Shown here piece after piece: positions 13,589 through 24,100 of a stretch of DNA of 64,000 bases. Both the position numbers and the translations under genes were made by a program. Source of the stretch: Saccoglossus kowalevskii (lineage: Eukaryota; Hemichordata; Enteropneusta; Harrimaniidae); assembly GCF_000003605.2 (NCBI RefSeq), contig NW_003116451.1, positions 515,788 to 579,787 on the forward strand, in the 5' to 3' direction. The notes beneath the pieces were generated by a model. That model saw nothing but the letters and a program-made list of their open reading frames with translations. It had not been told where the DNA came from and made no database searches. Every line of letters starts with the position of its first letter. The stretch's first letter is position 1.

Positions 13589-13741
13589 CCGAGTCAGAGA
13601 CGAAGTAACCCTCTTAGTAGTCAGGTACGACCTAAACCGAGCTAGGTGAGAACTAACCCGAGTTGGGTACAAACTAACCTGTATTGGTTACGAACTAACC
13701 CGGGTCAGGTACAAACTATCCCGAGTCAGGGACGAACTAAC
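13589..13741 (+). repeat. 21-bp minisatellite, about seven units
   Basis: Consensus close to CCGAGTCAGGTACGAACTAAC. Clear units lie at 13589-13609, 13637-13657, 13658-13678, 13679-13699, 13700-13720 and 13721-13741. The second unit (13610-13636) is 27 bp because of a 6-bp insertion. The last five are exactly in register with substitutions only. Confidence 0.9.
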
Positions 13742-14345
13742 ACAAATATTGTGAAACATCCAAATATGTTATTTTAATACACAGTAAAACATCAGAATTT
13801 GGTTGTTTCGCCGAGATTACGAATATTTAGAGACAAAATGTATAACATGTCGGTGATCATGATTTATTTTCATTGAACTGAACTGTTTCAATATTTAAAT
13901 TCTTACTGCTGGGAATATTCATGGCATTTAAATTCCTGGTAAATATTACTGTTGTCGCCCCTCTTTCATTGGAATTATGTTGTGCATTGGAAACATGATA
14001 TTGTGGGGTCACGTGCTATCATATTCGTTGATTTCAATGACGTTATGCGTTTACTCAAGGAAACAAACTGATATCCATTATAAAATAAAATGTTCATCAC
14101 GACTCAACGTTAGTGAAGATTTGTAAGTTATCAGTTTCACAAACAGGCAGAATAATAATGTGCCTAAGAACTTTTATTTCCGGAACAGAAACGTGATACA
14201 TTGGGATTGCATGCAGCTGCTGATGAAACAAGATCACGAGAAATATAGTCACCTTTTTACATACATAATATTTTTACCCAAGAAGAATGTTATCGATTCA
14301 GTTTCGAGGAAAGCTACAACATCATAAGCCACGCAGCATTGTGTT

Positions 14346-14510
14346 ACGTGGTGCATTCATCATATTATGTGGTGCATTTCTTATGTTATGTATTGCATTC
14401 ACCATCCTATGTGCTGCTGTCGTTATATTATGTGGTTCATTCATCATGGATTGTGGTGCACTCTTCTTATGTGTTGCATTCATTATATTATTTTGTGCAT
14501 TCAGTAAATT
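14346..14510 (+). repeat. 21-bp minisatellite, eight units, open on both strands
   Basis: Consensus close to ATGTGGTGCATTCATTATATT. Seven units are 21 bp and the sixth is 18 bp, so every length is a multiple of three. On the plus strand it reads as a heptapeptide repeat LCGAFII inside a 111-codon frame (14287-14622). On the minus strand it reads NMMNAPH. No splice sites, promoter or homologous domain support translation. The simplest reading is a minisatellite whose period keeps a frame open, but its unrelated sequence and equal period to the array 600 bp upstream are noteworthy. Confidence 0.85.
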
Positions 14511-15240
14511 AATGCATACATCATGTCATATAGCACATCACCATATTAATTTGCGCGCGCTACACTCACTACTTTATTCTTTATACCACACACTCATTTG
14601 CATACACAGTGAACATTTGTGACTTAGAAATATATGCAAGTCGATTCATGTGATGTTTGGAATATTATTACCCGTTCTAGAGGGCTCTAATTCCACCCAG
14701 CTTACGTGCATTCAAGCTTGAACTTGACTAACGTTGCATTTACAATCAAATTACCGTTTTCTAGTGATTTAACCTTTAAAATACTCAAGAGAGTTTTAAT
14801 ATTTATAGGTAATTATATCATTTCTGAATCTTGCACACTCTATGTGTTATCGTAGACAATACACAGTTCACATTCTGATTAATAGATACAGCATGGTCAT
14901 TGATCCGTACAACAGTCTTACCTACCAAGTATCTTGTATTTATACTTTGCCAAATATAAAACATTATGTATACAATTGCAAACAAAATTGCAGGAATCAT
15001 CGAGTCAACAGTAATCTGATTTATGTTTTTAAAAATAACAACTAAAAAAATGAATAAGTGTATTCTTACAGTCCCGTCATTCCTCTACTTAATTACAAAA
15101 AATGAACGAAGTTCTGGAAATTTAAAAATAGTTTTATTCTTGTTTAAAGAACAAGATGGCAATATTTACAGTTGAACTGATTCATTTTGAGAACGAAACA
15201 TTTGGATTTATCCCATCTAACTGTTATTACGCATGCCGTG

Positions 15241-15390
15241 ATTGGCTAAAATCGGCCACATGACATTGAATACAAAATATATATTACTTAGTATATTGCC
15301 CGCCAAGTAGTCAACACGTACATTGTATGGATGACGTCATCAAAACTACTGAGCAACAATACTGCGCTTATAAAAGTGTTGTTCACTGCA
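15241..15390 (+). promoter_or_regulatory. Candidate core promoter: CCAAT box, CRE, TATA box
   Basis: In order: an inverted CCAAT box (ATTGG at 15241-15245), a perfect palindromic CRE TGACGTCA at 15332-15339, and a strong TATA box TATAAAAG at 15369-15376. The expected start site would be near 15399. This spacing (CRE about 65 bp and CCAAT about 155 bp upstream of the start) is typical of a regulated animal polymerase II promoter responding to CREB/ATF. It is the best-organised promoter in the window. A caution is that TGACGTCA is over-represented here and may in part derive from a repeat. Confidence 0.45.
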
Positions 15391-15442
15391 ATGGCGCTTT
15401 CCCATCCGAGCTACACAGCGATGTTACCAGAATGGCTATTAA
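15391..15442 (+). CDS. Candidate first coding exon behind the 15.3 kb promoter
   Basis: An ATG at 15391 opens a frame reading MALSHPSYTAMLPEWLL up to a GT donor at 15443 (GTAAGA), leaving phase 1. If unspliced, the frame continues only 10 more codons to a TGA. The stretch is richer in G+C than its surroundings. With a start site 30 bp below the TATA box, the first ATG would lie upstream of the mRNA, and the in-frame ATG at 15421 would be used instead. No family is recognised. Its phase does not match the next plus-strand candidate at 20.9 kb, so the two are unlikely to be adjacent exons. It could also be non-coding leader sequence. Confidence 0.25.
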
Positions 15443-16342
15443 GTAAGAACACAGTCGCGTGTATTCCAGAATGACGTTTTGTTGATCATATGTCAATTTC
15501 ACTATCGATTTCCCGCTGATACTATAGATATAAGATAATAAATTCACGGATACGTCGTTTTGATGCTCTTTGTACGAAGCAAACAATGTACGACGAGGTG
15601 GCCACTGAAACCACGTTCGTTAAATCTCAGTAAATAGATGTCTTCGGGTAGTTGTTTTATTTCATTTGCTAAACTTCAATTTCGCACTTGTCGATATTAT
15701 AAAATACGCACGCAGGATTATCAAAGAAATATACGTTATTTATATCGGCAATGAAGAAAACGATGCCAGGACGCATGTCAAATACACTTCACAACATACG
15801 ACTGGGAGTACGTACACGCCCAAAATCGTTTTAACATCAAACATATCGTAGGAGCTGCTGGATATTTCACACTTAACCTAATACAATTTTGTTTATGAAC
15901 GAGTATGCAGGATACAATAGGTTTTCTGAGCCTCTGTGAGAATGCGAGATTGTCATTAAGCTGACTGGCTTGCAAATACAGATGACAGGTGTTATACTAC
16001 GTTGGTGGGAAAATCATTACAGTCCATTCAATGGCGTGTTGACATTTTTATCTTGCGAGTGCTATTTTTTTTAATTCATTCAAACAATTTTATATTTGAT
16101 AAATCGATACCTATTCATATTGCACATTACTGAAAGATACATTTACTATGTATTTTGCAGTATTTTTTTCAGCAAACAATATGAGTAAAAATGCTGTTGA
16201 TCAATGTTACACTAATTAAATGAAGGAAATACGTACTACATAATTATATATATAAATGATGTCATTATGCATTTTATATATAGCTATACACTGTGAATGT
16301 GGACGTGATAAAATAAATAACATATTTTTATTTAAGCAATAA

Positions 16343-16407
16343 CACGATTTGTTGTTTTTTCCATGGTTGTTGTCATGGCAACTGTCTTGAGCAGGCAACA
16401 AATCGTG
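16343..16407. repeat. Long hairpin with an RFX X-box in the loop
   Basis: A perfect 12-bp inverted repeat, CACGATTTGTTG at 16343-16354 and CAACAAATCGTG at 16396-16407, is separated by 41 bp. Inside, T-rich and GAGCAGG segments can extend the stem with G-U pairs. The loop contains GTTGTCATGGCAAC (16369-16382), a full match to the RFX X-box. The fold could be a small-RNA precursor, a decayed palindromic element or simply a regulatory palindrome. Confidence 0.5.
16369..16382. promoter_or_regulatory. RFX X-box-like site
   Basis: GTTGTCATGGCAAC fits RYYNYYATRRNRAC at every position. RFX factors bind this in cilia and neuronal gene promoters; no cilium gene is visible here. Confidence 0.35.
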
Positions 16408-17224
16408 ATATTGCCCCGACAAACATGTGTTTTTATTTAAATAGTGCCTGTATCACTTAAGAGAGATACTGCAACTACTCTTCACAGCTCTTTCTCTCGA
16501 GGTATAAGTAGTGTGAAGTGTCCAATTTATTTTTGTAAATGCACTGAGCTACCATGCCCTTCGGTTTTCAGTCACCTTTGACATTTGTCAAACAGGGAGT
16601 TTCCTCGGTTAACATAGTTCAGCCAATCAGTTTTTATTTTGCACTCGGCGCGTAGCTTCACTTCTTTTCCTAGAATTTCTTTGATTCCCATTCATTCATA
16701 GTTTGTTGATACATTAGGTAAACTGATAGGAGCTTGTCAGCTATAGTTACATTTCACACAACATGTGAACTTTAAGACACGACCAAAACAATGTTTAAAT
16801 ATGTCAACGCACCTACAATTTAAAAGTACAAAACATCTATGTAATTTAGTGTTTTACATGGCACTCGATCCATTTAAATTTGATATGGCAACTGACAGGC
16901 TTGTCCTACATCTCTAACCAACCTCAACATATGCTCGGAAGGCGTGGTGATGGGGTGGGTGCCTCAAATTTGCGTTTGTTTTGGCATCGAACATATTTGT
17001 ATTGTATTATATATTGTATTTATTTGTATGTATTTATTTACACCAGAAAAAGAAAATATACATAACACAATTAATTTTTCCTTTTTACCACTGCAAAGGA
17101 TTCTGGTGTGGGTCATGGAAATAGCTCATTTGAGCTAGTCGAGTCCTAGACCCGGAATAAGAAATAATATTGTACTGACGTGCGGATTATCATAAATTTA
17201 TCATATACATATATTTTATACTAC

Positions 17225-17270
17225 CAGTCAATTAGTCAGTTTGTCAATCAGTTAATCAGTCAGTCTGTTG
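17225..17270 (+). repeat. Degenerate GTCA/ATCA tetranucleotide repeat
   Basis: About eleven TCAG/TCAA/TTAG-type tetramers in a row, a simple sequence repeat. Confidence 0.7.
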
Positions 17271-17679
17271 TAGTGAGTTGTCAGCCAATAGTCGTATAAT
17301 TAATCTGAATATTCAAATATAAGTTCAGCTTTCAGACAATTTTAAAAAAATATCTACTAATATTGGCATTTTGTAGTTCTGGTTCTCGTGAATTCCAATG
17401 CTTAATTGATGCAAACTTTATGTTATGATTGCAGCGCGCGACCTTTGACCTTCCATCACAATAACAGTAGGTCGCAAGCACTGTCAGCTGGCATCTGCAT
17501 CATTGAGTACTTTTTTTTTCTCTTTACACAATTTTATTTCATTGAGTACTAAAATGGGAAGATTTGCAACAGGGTTTTTCCCGATTTTAAACCACTGATA
17601 CTTTATATATATATACTCTTGCGATGAAAAAAAAAACTAAATCACCAAAACATGTTTTTAAGGCTTTTAAATTGGACGT

Positions 17680-18628
17680 CTTTCACAGAAAGCATGCGTA
17701 ATATAAATCAGATTGTTTAACAGAGAAATGAAATCAAATAACATGAATTCACTAATTACACTTGTTTCACAAAGAACTCGTATAACATAAATCGGATTTG
17801 TTTTACAGAGAACTCGGGTAACGTAACTCAGACTTGTTTTACAGAGAACTTACGTAACATAAATTACTAGTACGCTTCTTTTGTTTCATCGAGAACTCAA
17901 ATAACATAAATTACGTTACGTAAATCAAACTTATTTAACAAATATCTTAATTAACATAAATTAAATAAACTTGTTCCAGGTGGAACTCGGGTAACGTAAC
18001 GTAAATCAAAATTGTTTAACGAAAAACAGATTTGTTCCACAGAGAACTCTTGGAACATAAATCAAACTTGCTAAAGTGCGAGCTCGTTTAACATAAATCA
18101 TAATTGTTTCACAGAAAATTTCGGTAACCTTAATTCACATAACAACTCGGGTAACATCAATTAGAAATGTTCCACGAGAGACCGGGTAACATCAATCATA
18201 CATCAATCAGATATATTGGTTTATCAGAAAACTCGGGTAACATAAATTACACTTGTTTCACATAACAACTCGGGTAACATCAATTAGAAATGTTTCACGA
18301 GAGACCGGGTAACATCAATCAGACATCAATCAGATTTATCTAATAGAGAACTCAGGCAACGTAACGTAAATCAAACTTCTTTAATAAAAAAAATCGTAAA
18401 ATCGATAAGACTTGTTTCACAGAGAACTCGGGTAACATCAATCAGATTTGTTTTACAAAGAACTCGCGTAACGTAAATCAAACATGTTTAACAGGGAACA
18501 TTGGTAACATTATTTAGACTCGTTTCACATAACTCTATTAAAACCAATCAGACATGAATCAGACTTGTTCACAGAGAACTCAAATAACAGAAATCAGACC
18601 TATCTCACATATAACTCGGTTTACATAC
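17680..18628 (+). repeat. 36-bp minisatellite, roughly 25 diverged units
   Basis: The unit is approximately TTTCACAGAGAACTCGGG followed by TAACATAAATCAGACTTG, with frequent small indels. Recurrent anchors are ACAGAGAACTCGGGTAAC and ATAAATCAGACTTG. Within it, the segments 18134-18216 and 18257-18339 are nearly identical and 123 bp apart, showing a more recent segmental duplication of about three units. All reading frames are broken, so it is not coding. It is the largest tandem array in the window. Confidence 0.92.
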
Positions 18629-20787
18629 CTGATACCTGAATACCTGATACAATTGAAACAGTGCGTCCAGATAACAGCATGCTCGAATATCGCAAAAACG
18701 TGTCGCGTGGGAATAATATAAAAAACTGCCTGGTATAGAACTGTGCCAAGACAATGATGTACACAGCAAGCAAAACAATATTGATTGTGGAAGTATGGAA
18801 ACCGTGGACTCAATTACTGAAATTACTGGCAATGCGGTCGGTAGTACATCGCAGGAACGATCGTGTCCAACTAATTAATTAGTATTAATTGAACACAGCA
18901 CACTAAGGGATTGATGTATCCAAGTTAAAGAATTTGGCACGTTCGGAGCGTCAAATCCAAATCGGTGTTGTTCGACATTTATTTGACATCGGTGATATTT
19001 TGATGATCATCGGCATTTGTCATGACAAGAGATTTATCTGTTATATTTTCAATTCTAGCGGTGAGTGTAATGGTGAATTATTGAGCTCTAAATAGTAGAA
19101 TGCACTTAGATTGGCGATATTGGATACATTTGTCAAGGTGACCAGTATTCCCTTGTTATCAGCGTGTTAGACAGCTGATGGAATGGACTTGCAGTTGCCA
19201 TAGAAACTGAATCCGGAGTTTTATAATGGGTATTACTGAGACTATGCATTTTATGACATTACGTTGCATTACATTACTCTATGTTACAGCTGCAATGAAC
19301 TATTATTCATACACTTAATTTGCATGCGATTCACCAGGCAGCGATAAACACGTGAGTGTTTATTTCTTTGTTTACCATTTATGATAGATTAAATATTTGA
19401 CTGTAATGAATGAATAACAGAGGAATTACTTTTTTGATTACGAGGGACAATCCTCAGATATTTCGGATTTATAAAATTGTATACGCTAGTTTATTTCATC
19501 ATACAACCTGTATGAGAAAATATTGAGAAATTATACATTAATATGACTTCCTAGTTAGATATTAAGAATATAGATTCAGTCCATCCAGGTTTACTCATTA
19601 TTTTATTCATTTCTCGCATGCGTTAACTGTCGTCATAATATTTAGTGGAGACACGCTGATAGATTTACAATAACAGTGAACAGATCATATTAACTTATAG
19701 TCGATTCAATTTCATATATCGACTAAATGTCAAATATAGTGCATTTCCCACCTTGAAATGGGAGATGTGTTTGCTTTCATTGAACGAATTATTCAATTAT
19801 TAATTTCTACTGACATCACACTTATTCTGTTGCGCTACGCCATATAATGCAGATGATTCAAACATATATAATTATATGTTAATTATATATATCCATGTTA
19901 GTTCATATAACCATGCATTTCGGGAGGGGATTACACAGAGAAATGGTTAAGCTGAGCACGTACACTATTTGGATAAAAATCAATATGCCACCAAATATGT
20001 ACAACTCATTTTTGCGATGGAAGTATTGGAATAAAATCTAATCTAATAAACAAATTAAGGTTTGAATTATGCTTCCAGGGAAAACTTTCTAAAATGAATA
20101 TCAGAGCGATTGAGCCAAATCGAATTTTAGTTTCATGAATGTGTTTTACTCTATTTAGTGCGGGAAACAATGTCGGTGCATTTGTTTATGCAATTAATTT
20201 TAATTGTCATTCTGAATCTGTAGAACTTACAGTCATTTGTTTCTATAATTATTATAACACAATCTAGATGATTGAACAGTGAACAAATTCGCAGTAAAAT
20301 TGTTTTCAAGGTGACGAACACCAAGGATAGTGACTGGTTATCTGATTTGTTGTTCGGATAACAAAGGTTCCACTATTTGTGTAAATGTCGTTGGTGTGGT
20401 GCTATGTAATTACTAACCATGCAAAATAAATCATTGTACGACGTAAACTGAGTTTGACATTCTACAATGCAATTGTTACAGGGTCAGCCATGAATCTCCC
20501 TATGTATGAAGACTGATTTACTGGCAAAAGAAAATATATTACTTTTTCATTACATTCAAATAACCATAGCCCGAAGATAACAACACAGAGGGAAACTCAA
20601 TTACGTGGAATGCACAGCTTACTATGTAACGTGTATGCACCTATATTGAATAGCTGTGAGACTTTATGGGGGTTGCCATTGGACATTCGGATAATTGATC
20701 CACCATTTTGCTTGCTACAATACAATGCAGCTTCGACGTCATTAGAAAGCACGCCATCAATTCCGAGTAGGATTTCAGTCCGTTCAC
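18629..20787. other. Non-coding AT-rich stretch
   Basis: No gene supported. An X-box-like site GTTGCCATAGAAAC lies at 19194-19207. Confidence 0.45.
19194..19207. promoter_or_regulatory. RFX X-box-like site
   Basis: GTTGCCATAGAAAC fits RYYNYYATRRNRAC at every position. It lies 1.7 kb upstream of the coding candidate at 20.95 kb. Confidence 0.3.
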
Positions 20788-20810
20788 AGACACACACACA
20801 CACATACACA
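20788..20810 (+). repeat. CA microsatellite
   Basis: About ten CA dinucleotides with one TA interruption, 140 bp upstream of the candidate first exon. Confidence 0.85.
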
Positions 20811-20945
20811 TGAGGAGAGCAGAAGAACAGTGGAAAGCTACCTGAGTGCTGTGCACCGTAACTTACCTACTTGCATCGTTTGCTGGTCTTACGTTTAATC
20901 TTTTACTCTGCGGATAGTGGCTGTACACGAACCAACTCGGCTGAC

Positions 20946-21048
20946 ATGTCGCCCAATTTGCATCCCACTGTGCCCATGGCCGTGACTGACAAGACATCGG
21001 AAGAGGATAAACTGAATGACGCCCCACAGGAGGCGGAGATGGAAACCT
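20946..21048 (+). CDS. Candidate first coding exon (34 codons), unknown product
   Basis: From the ATG at 20946 the frame gives 34 codons plus one base and ends at a strong donor ACCT/GTGAGT (GT at 21049-21050), phase 1. The peptide starts MSPNLHPTVPMAVTDK and ends in an acidic stretch, SEEDKLNDAPQEAEMET. It is hydrophilic, with no signal peptide or membrane segment. Base composition is clearly richer in G+C than both flanks. An in-frame TAA at 20859-20861 lies upstream, and the ATG at 20946 is the first in-frame ATG after it, which supports a start exon. A second in-frame ATG (Met11, GCCCATGG) has the better Kozak context. An alternative is an internal exon beginning after the AG at 20916-20917. 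The peptide looks like the disordered amino end of a nuclear or cytosolic regulatory protein, but I do not recognise a family. Confidence 0.55.
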
Positions 21049-21131
21049 GTGAGTATTCAATTTTATTGTATGATATATCCCTGCTCTATCTGTATCTAAA
21101 AGAACTATCAAGACTTGCGGTCGTAATTTAG

Positions 21132-24100
21132 TATGGTCGCACTTTAGTATACTAATGCTTACGTTGAACATATCCGTTTCGTTCAATCCAATTAACCGGG
21201 CTGTACAAAAGTACATATACACGACGGAGGGTATTTTTTCACACAGATGACTTGTTTGTTCAATTACGTCTTAAGCGATACCTAGACTTTGTCATTATAT
21301 TGCGAATATAATCCAGTGAAGCAAATTAAAGTTGACGTTTAATTTTCATAGCAGGTACATTTCCAATTATATTTCTAGCTACAGGGCACAGTGCACATCA
21401 ATAATTGCTCGAATTTCAGGTAATCTTCAAAAATGAGAGTTGCTAATAAGATATGCTACACACTGTTCACGTCTCACTGAACGAAAAGGCGAAAGCTGCA
21501 CGAACGCCACACTCAATACAATTCAAGAACAGACAAAAAACAAACATGACAGCTTTTATTTTATTTCGTGATAATACATTGCTGATTACCTCCGATCTAC
21601 GTACGTGGACGGCGTGTCATTCGACATACAAGTCTATTTCAGCGCTTGAGTGCCAGAGTTTGACACCAATTGCCCTGGCTTGGTTCAGTACATAGGTTAG
21701 ATATGATTTGTTTATGTGATCAAAAGCGTTATTAGCATTCACCCCCTTGCGTGTTTGCGGGAATATTAAATATGAACACATGCAACAGTGGTTTAACCCT
21801 TTTCCCATGTTGAACACTATACGTAACATGGCGAACTCAATGTGTGGATGGGGTATTGTATTTAATTCAAGGTGCAAACACAACGCACAGCAATGACTTT
21901 CTTCATCTCGATCGATATATGTGTAGTTATTTCAGATCAACTAGTTTTTTTAATAGTTTCGATATTTCAAAATTTGCTATATATTCAAAATATGTTCACT
22001 AACAACTGACAATATAAAATACGGTCTGTATATGAGTCGAATTATGAGAGATGTATTTGTTACAATGTACATCGAAGCCCGTAAATGCGTAGGATTATTA
22101 CATACGCCGATTACTGTGCAGAATAAACGACACAACACCTACTAATCACAATCAATGCATCAGTGTGAGGAATCTACTTTACTAGCCAGGTAATTAGTCA
22201 CGTTTGAATCAGTACAGATCATTATAAAAAGTGTAATTTTCAAATCTATACATATTTCTCAGTAATCATATATTCAATTTTGTAAAATAAACAGTCCACA
22301 TCGAGGGATAAATTAAGTTTATTATTGATATTTGTCCGATTTCAATATCAAATGTCATTTACAGCGGTCACGTATTGTTCTTATGGGACCATGACTTCGT
22401 GAGCAATAGTTTGTAGCAGTATTCCCGTTTGATCAAGAAACTCATATGTCAATGTATTCCCAAGCTTATTGGGCCGTTGGCGTGAAAGCATATTAAATAA
22501 CCTTTTATATATAATACATCTGTTACTTGATTCTTTCTACTTCTTTTTTGATAATATTAATACTAATTCATCCAGTATTTTTTATACTATTAAATGAAAT
22601 ATCCGCTGTTTAATTTATTATATTATATCAGTTTGTTTGTATACGTGCTTTAAAGTCACGTACGACCTGTGTTCTAAAAATCTGACGTTAGCTATATTAA
22701 GGGGTGGTGCCGAATGAATCATATTCTATTACTCGTAGGATAATATATAACAGCATGTCAAATAAGAGGCGGTCAAATTGTATCAACTGGGATAGCAATA
22801 ATAAAGCATTCCATACCTGTAGATACCAAATGCAAAATTGCTCGTTTGATAAAAGTGATGTTTATAAAAGTTCTGGTTAATGTACCTACAAATCGTCACC
22901 ATCGCTACGCAGTTATTCCGTGTGAATAGCGCCAGACACTAATATTATAAGGAACATTTTATATACCAGGCTGCAATTGCCAATTGGGAAACTTTCACAC
23001 AGACTGCTACAACCGATTTCATGTTTTATACAGAATGAAATACGTCTTTGATCAGAAAAAAGATTAGTTTGGAAATATCTCCCTGGGATACGTTATCGTA
23101 TTATATTACATGTACTGTAATTACGCTGCTCAACGTGCAGTTTTACAGTCATGAACAATATTACAGTGCACTGTACTTCGTCAATCGAATAGTGTATTCC
23201 TACATCTAAGCGAAACATGCACTATATTTTATTTTATTTCCTTGCAATCATAGGACAATAAAAACTTACTTAAACACAGCAAACAGTTATTGGTACCGTT
23301 GTACTGTCAAAATAATTATCGATCTGCATCGAATAGCAGTTTTATCGATTGGTATCGATTGGTATTTTAGAATATTGGACCTGATGCAGTGTATTGCATC
23401 CAGAGTAGTATGTGGAATTTTATAAATAATGCCACGTTACCACACGTAATCATGTGTTTAAGCATAATTATGTTCTCAATGTGTTTTCTTATGATTTATT
23501 GGAGCTACAAATAAAATCTTTAAATGTCAAGAATATTTTTATTAAATTATTATACAGAAACAACCCAGTGTTTAATGGAAAATAAATAAACGACAAAATG
23601 TGACAATGCCATTTAAAGGTAAATTAAATTAAGAAAAAACAGAATCAAATTATTGTCGCTTAAATTAAACAATCAGTTCCTAAATCTTCTTACGTGAAAG
23701 TCTAGTGATGTGATACGTATAAGTTCTACAAACAATCTCTTCTTACGTCATATCCAGGGGACAATCACATTAGACGTGAAATTGATAACAGGATGTAGCA
23801 GTAACGATGATGGTCCCTCTTTGTTAATGACAGAATCGATAAAAGGCATGACTATCAATACGTCTGGGGTGATCTGTGTGGTATAATTTATCAAATAATG
23901 GGCTGAAGCCAGTAGATTGAAAAAAAACGTAATAACAATAGCACCATCTCTTGATAATCTCTATACATATGTACCAAAGCGTCATTTTCTTTCTGGATAA
24001 TCACATCTCGTATTCAGTGATCAGTGATTCGGGTTGAATTAATTTAGTGAGTTTGTCGTTATCTGATGCGATATTTGATTCAATCGTGTCGACATAATGC

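Noticed and set aside
15383-15586. 67-codon minus-strand frame
   Set aside because: Shadow of the promoter and first-exon candidate on the plus strand; no splice or start context of its own.
17680-18628. CRISPR array
   Set aside because: Units are directly adjacent and diverged, with no unique spacers; it is a eukaryotic minisatellite.
20863-21222. 119-codon minus-strand frame
   Set aside because: It is the reverse shadow of the better supported plus-strand exon at 20946-21048.
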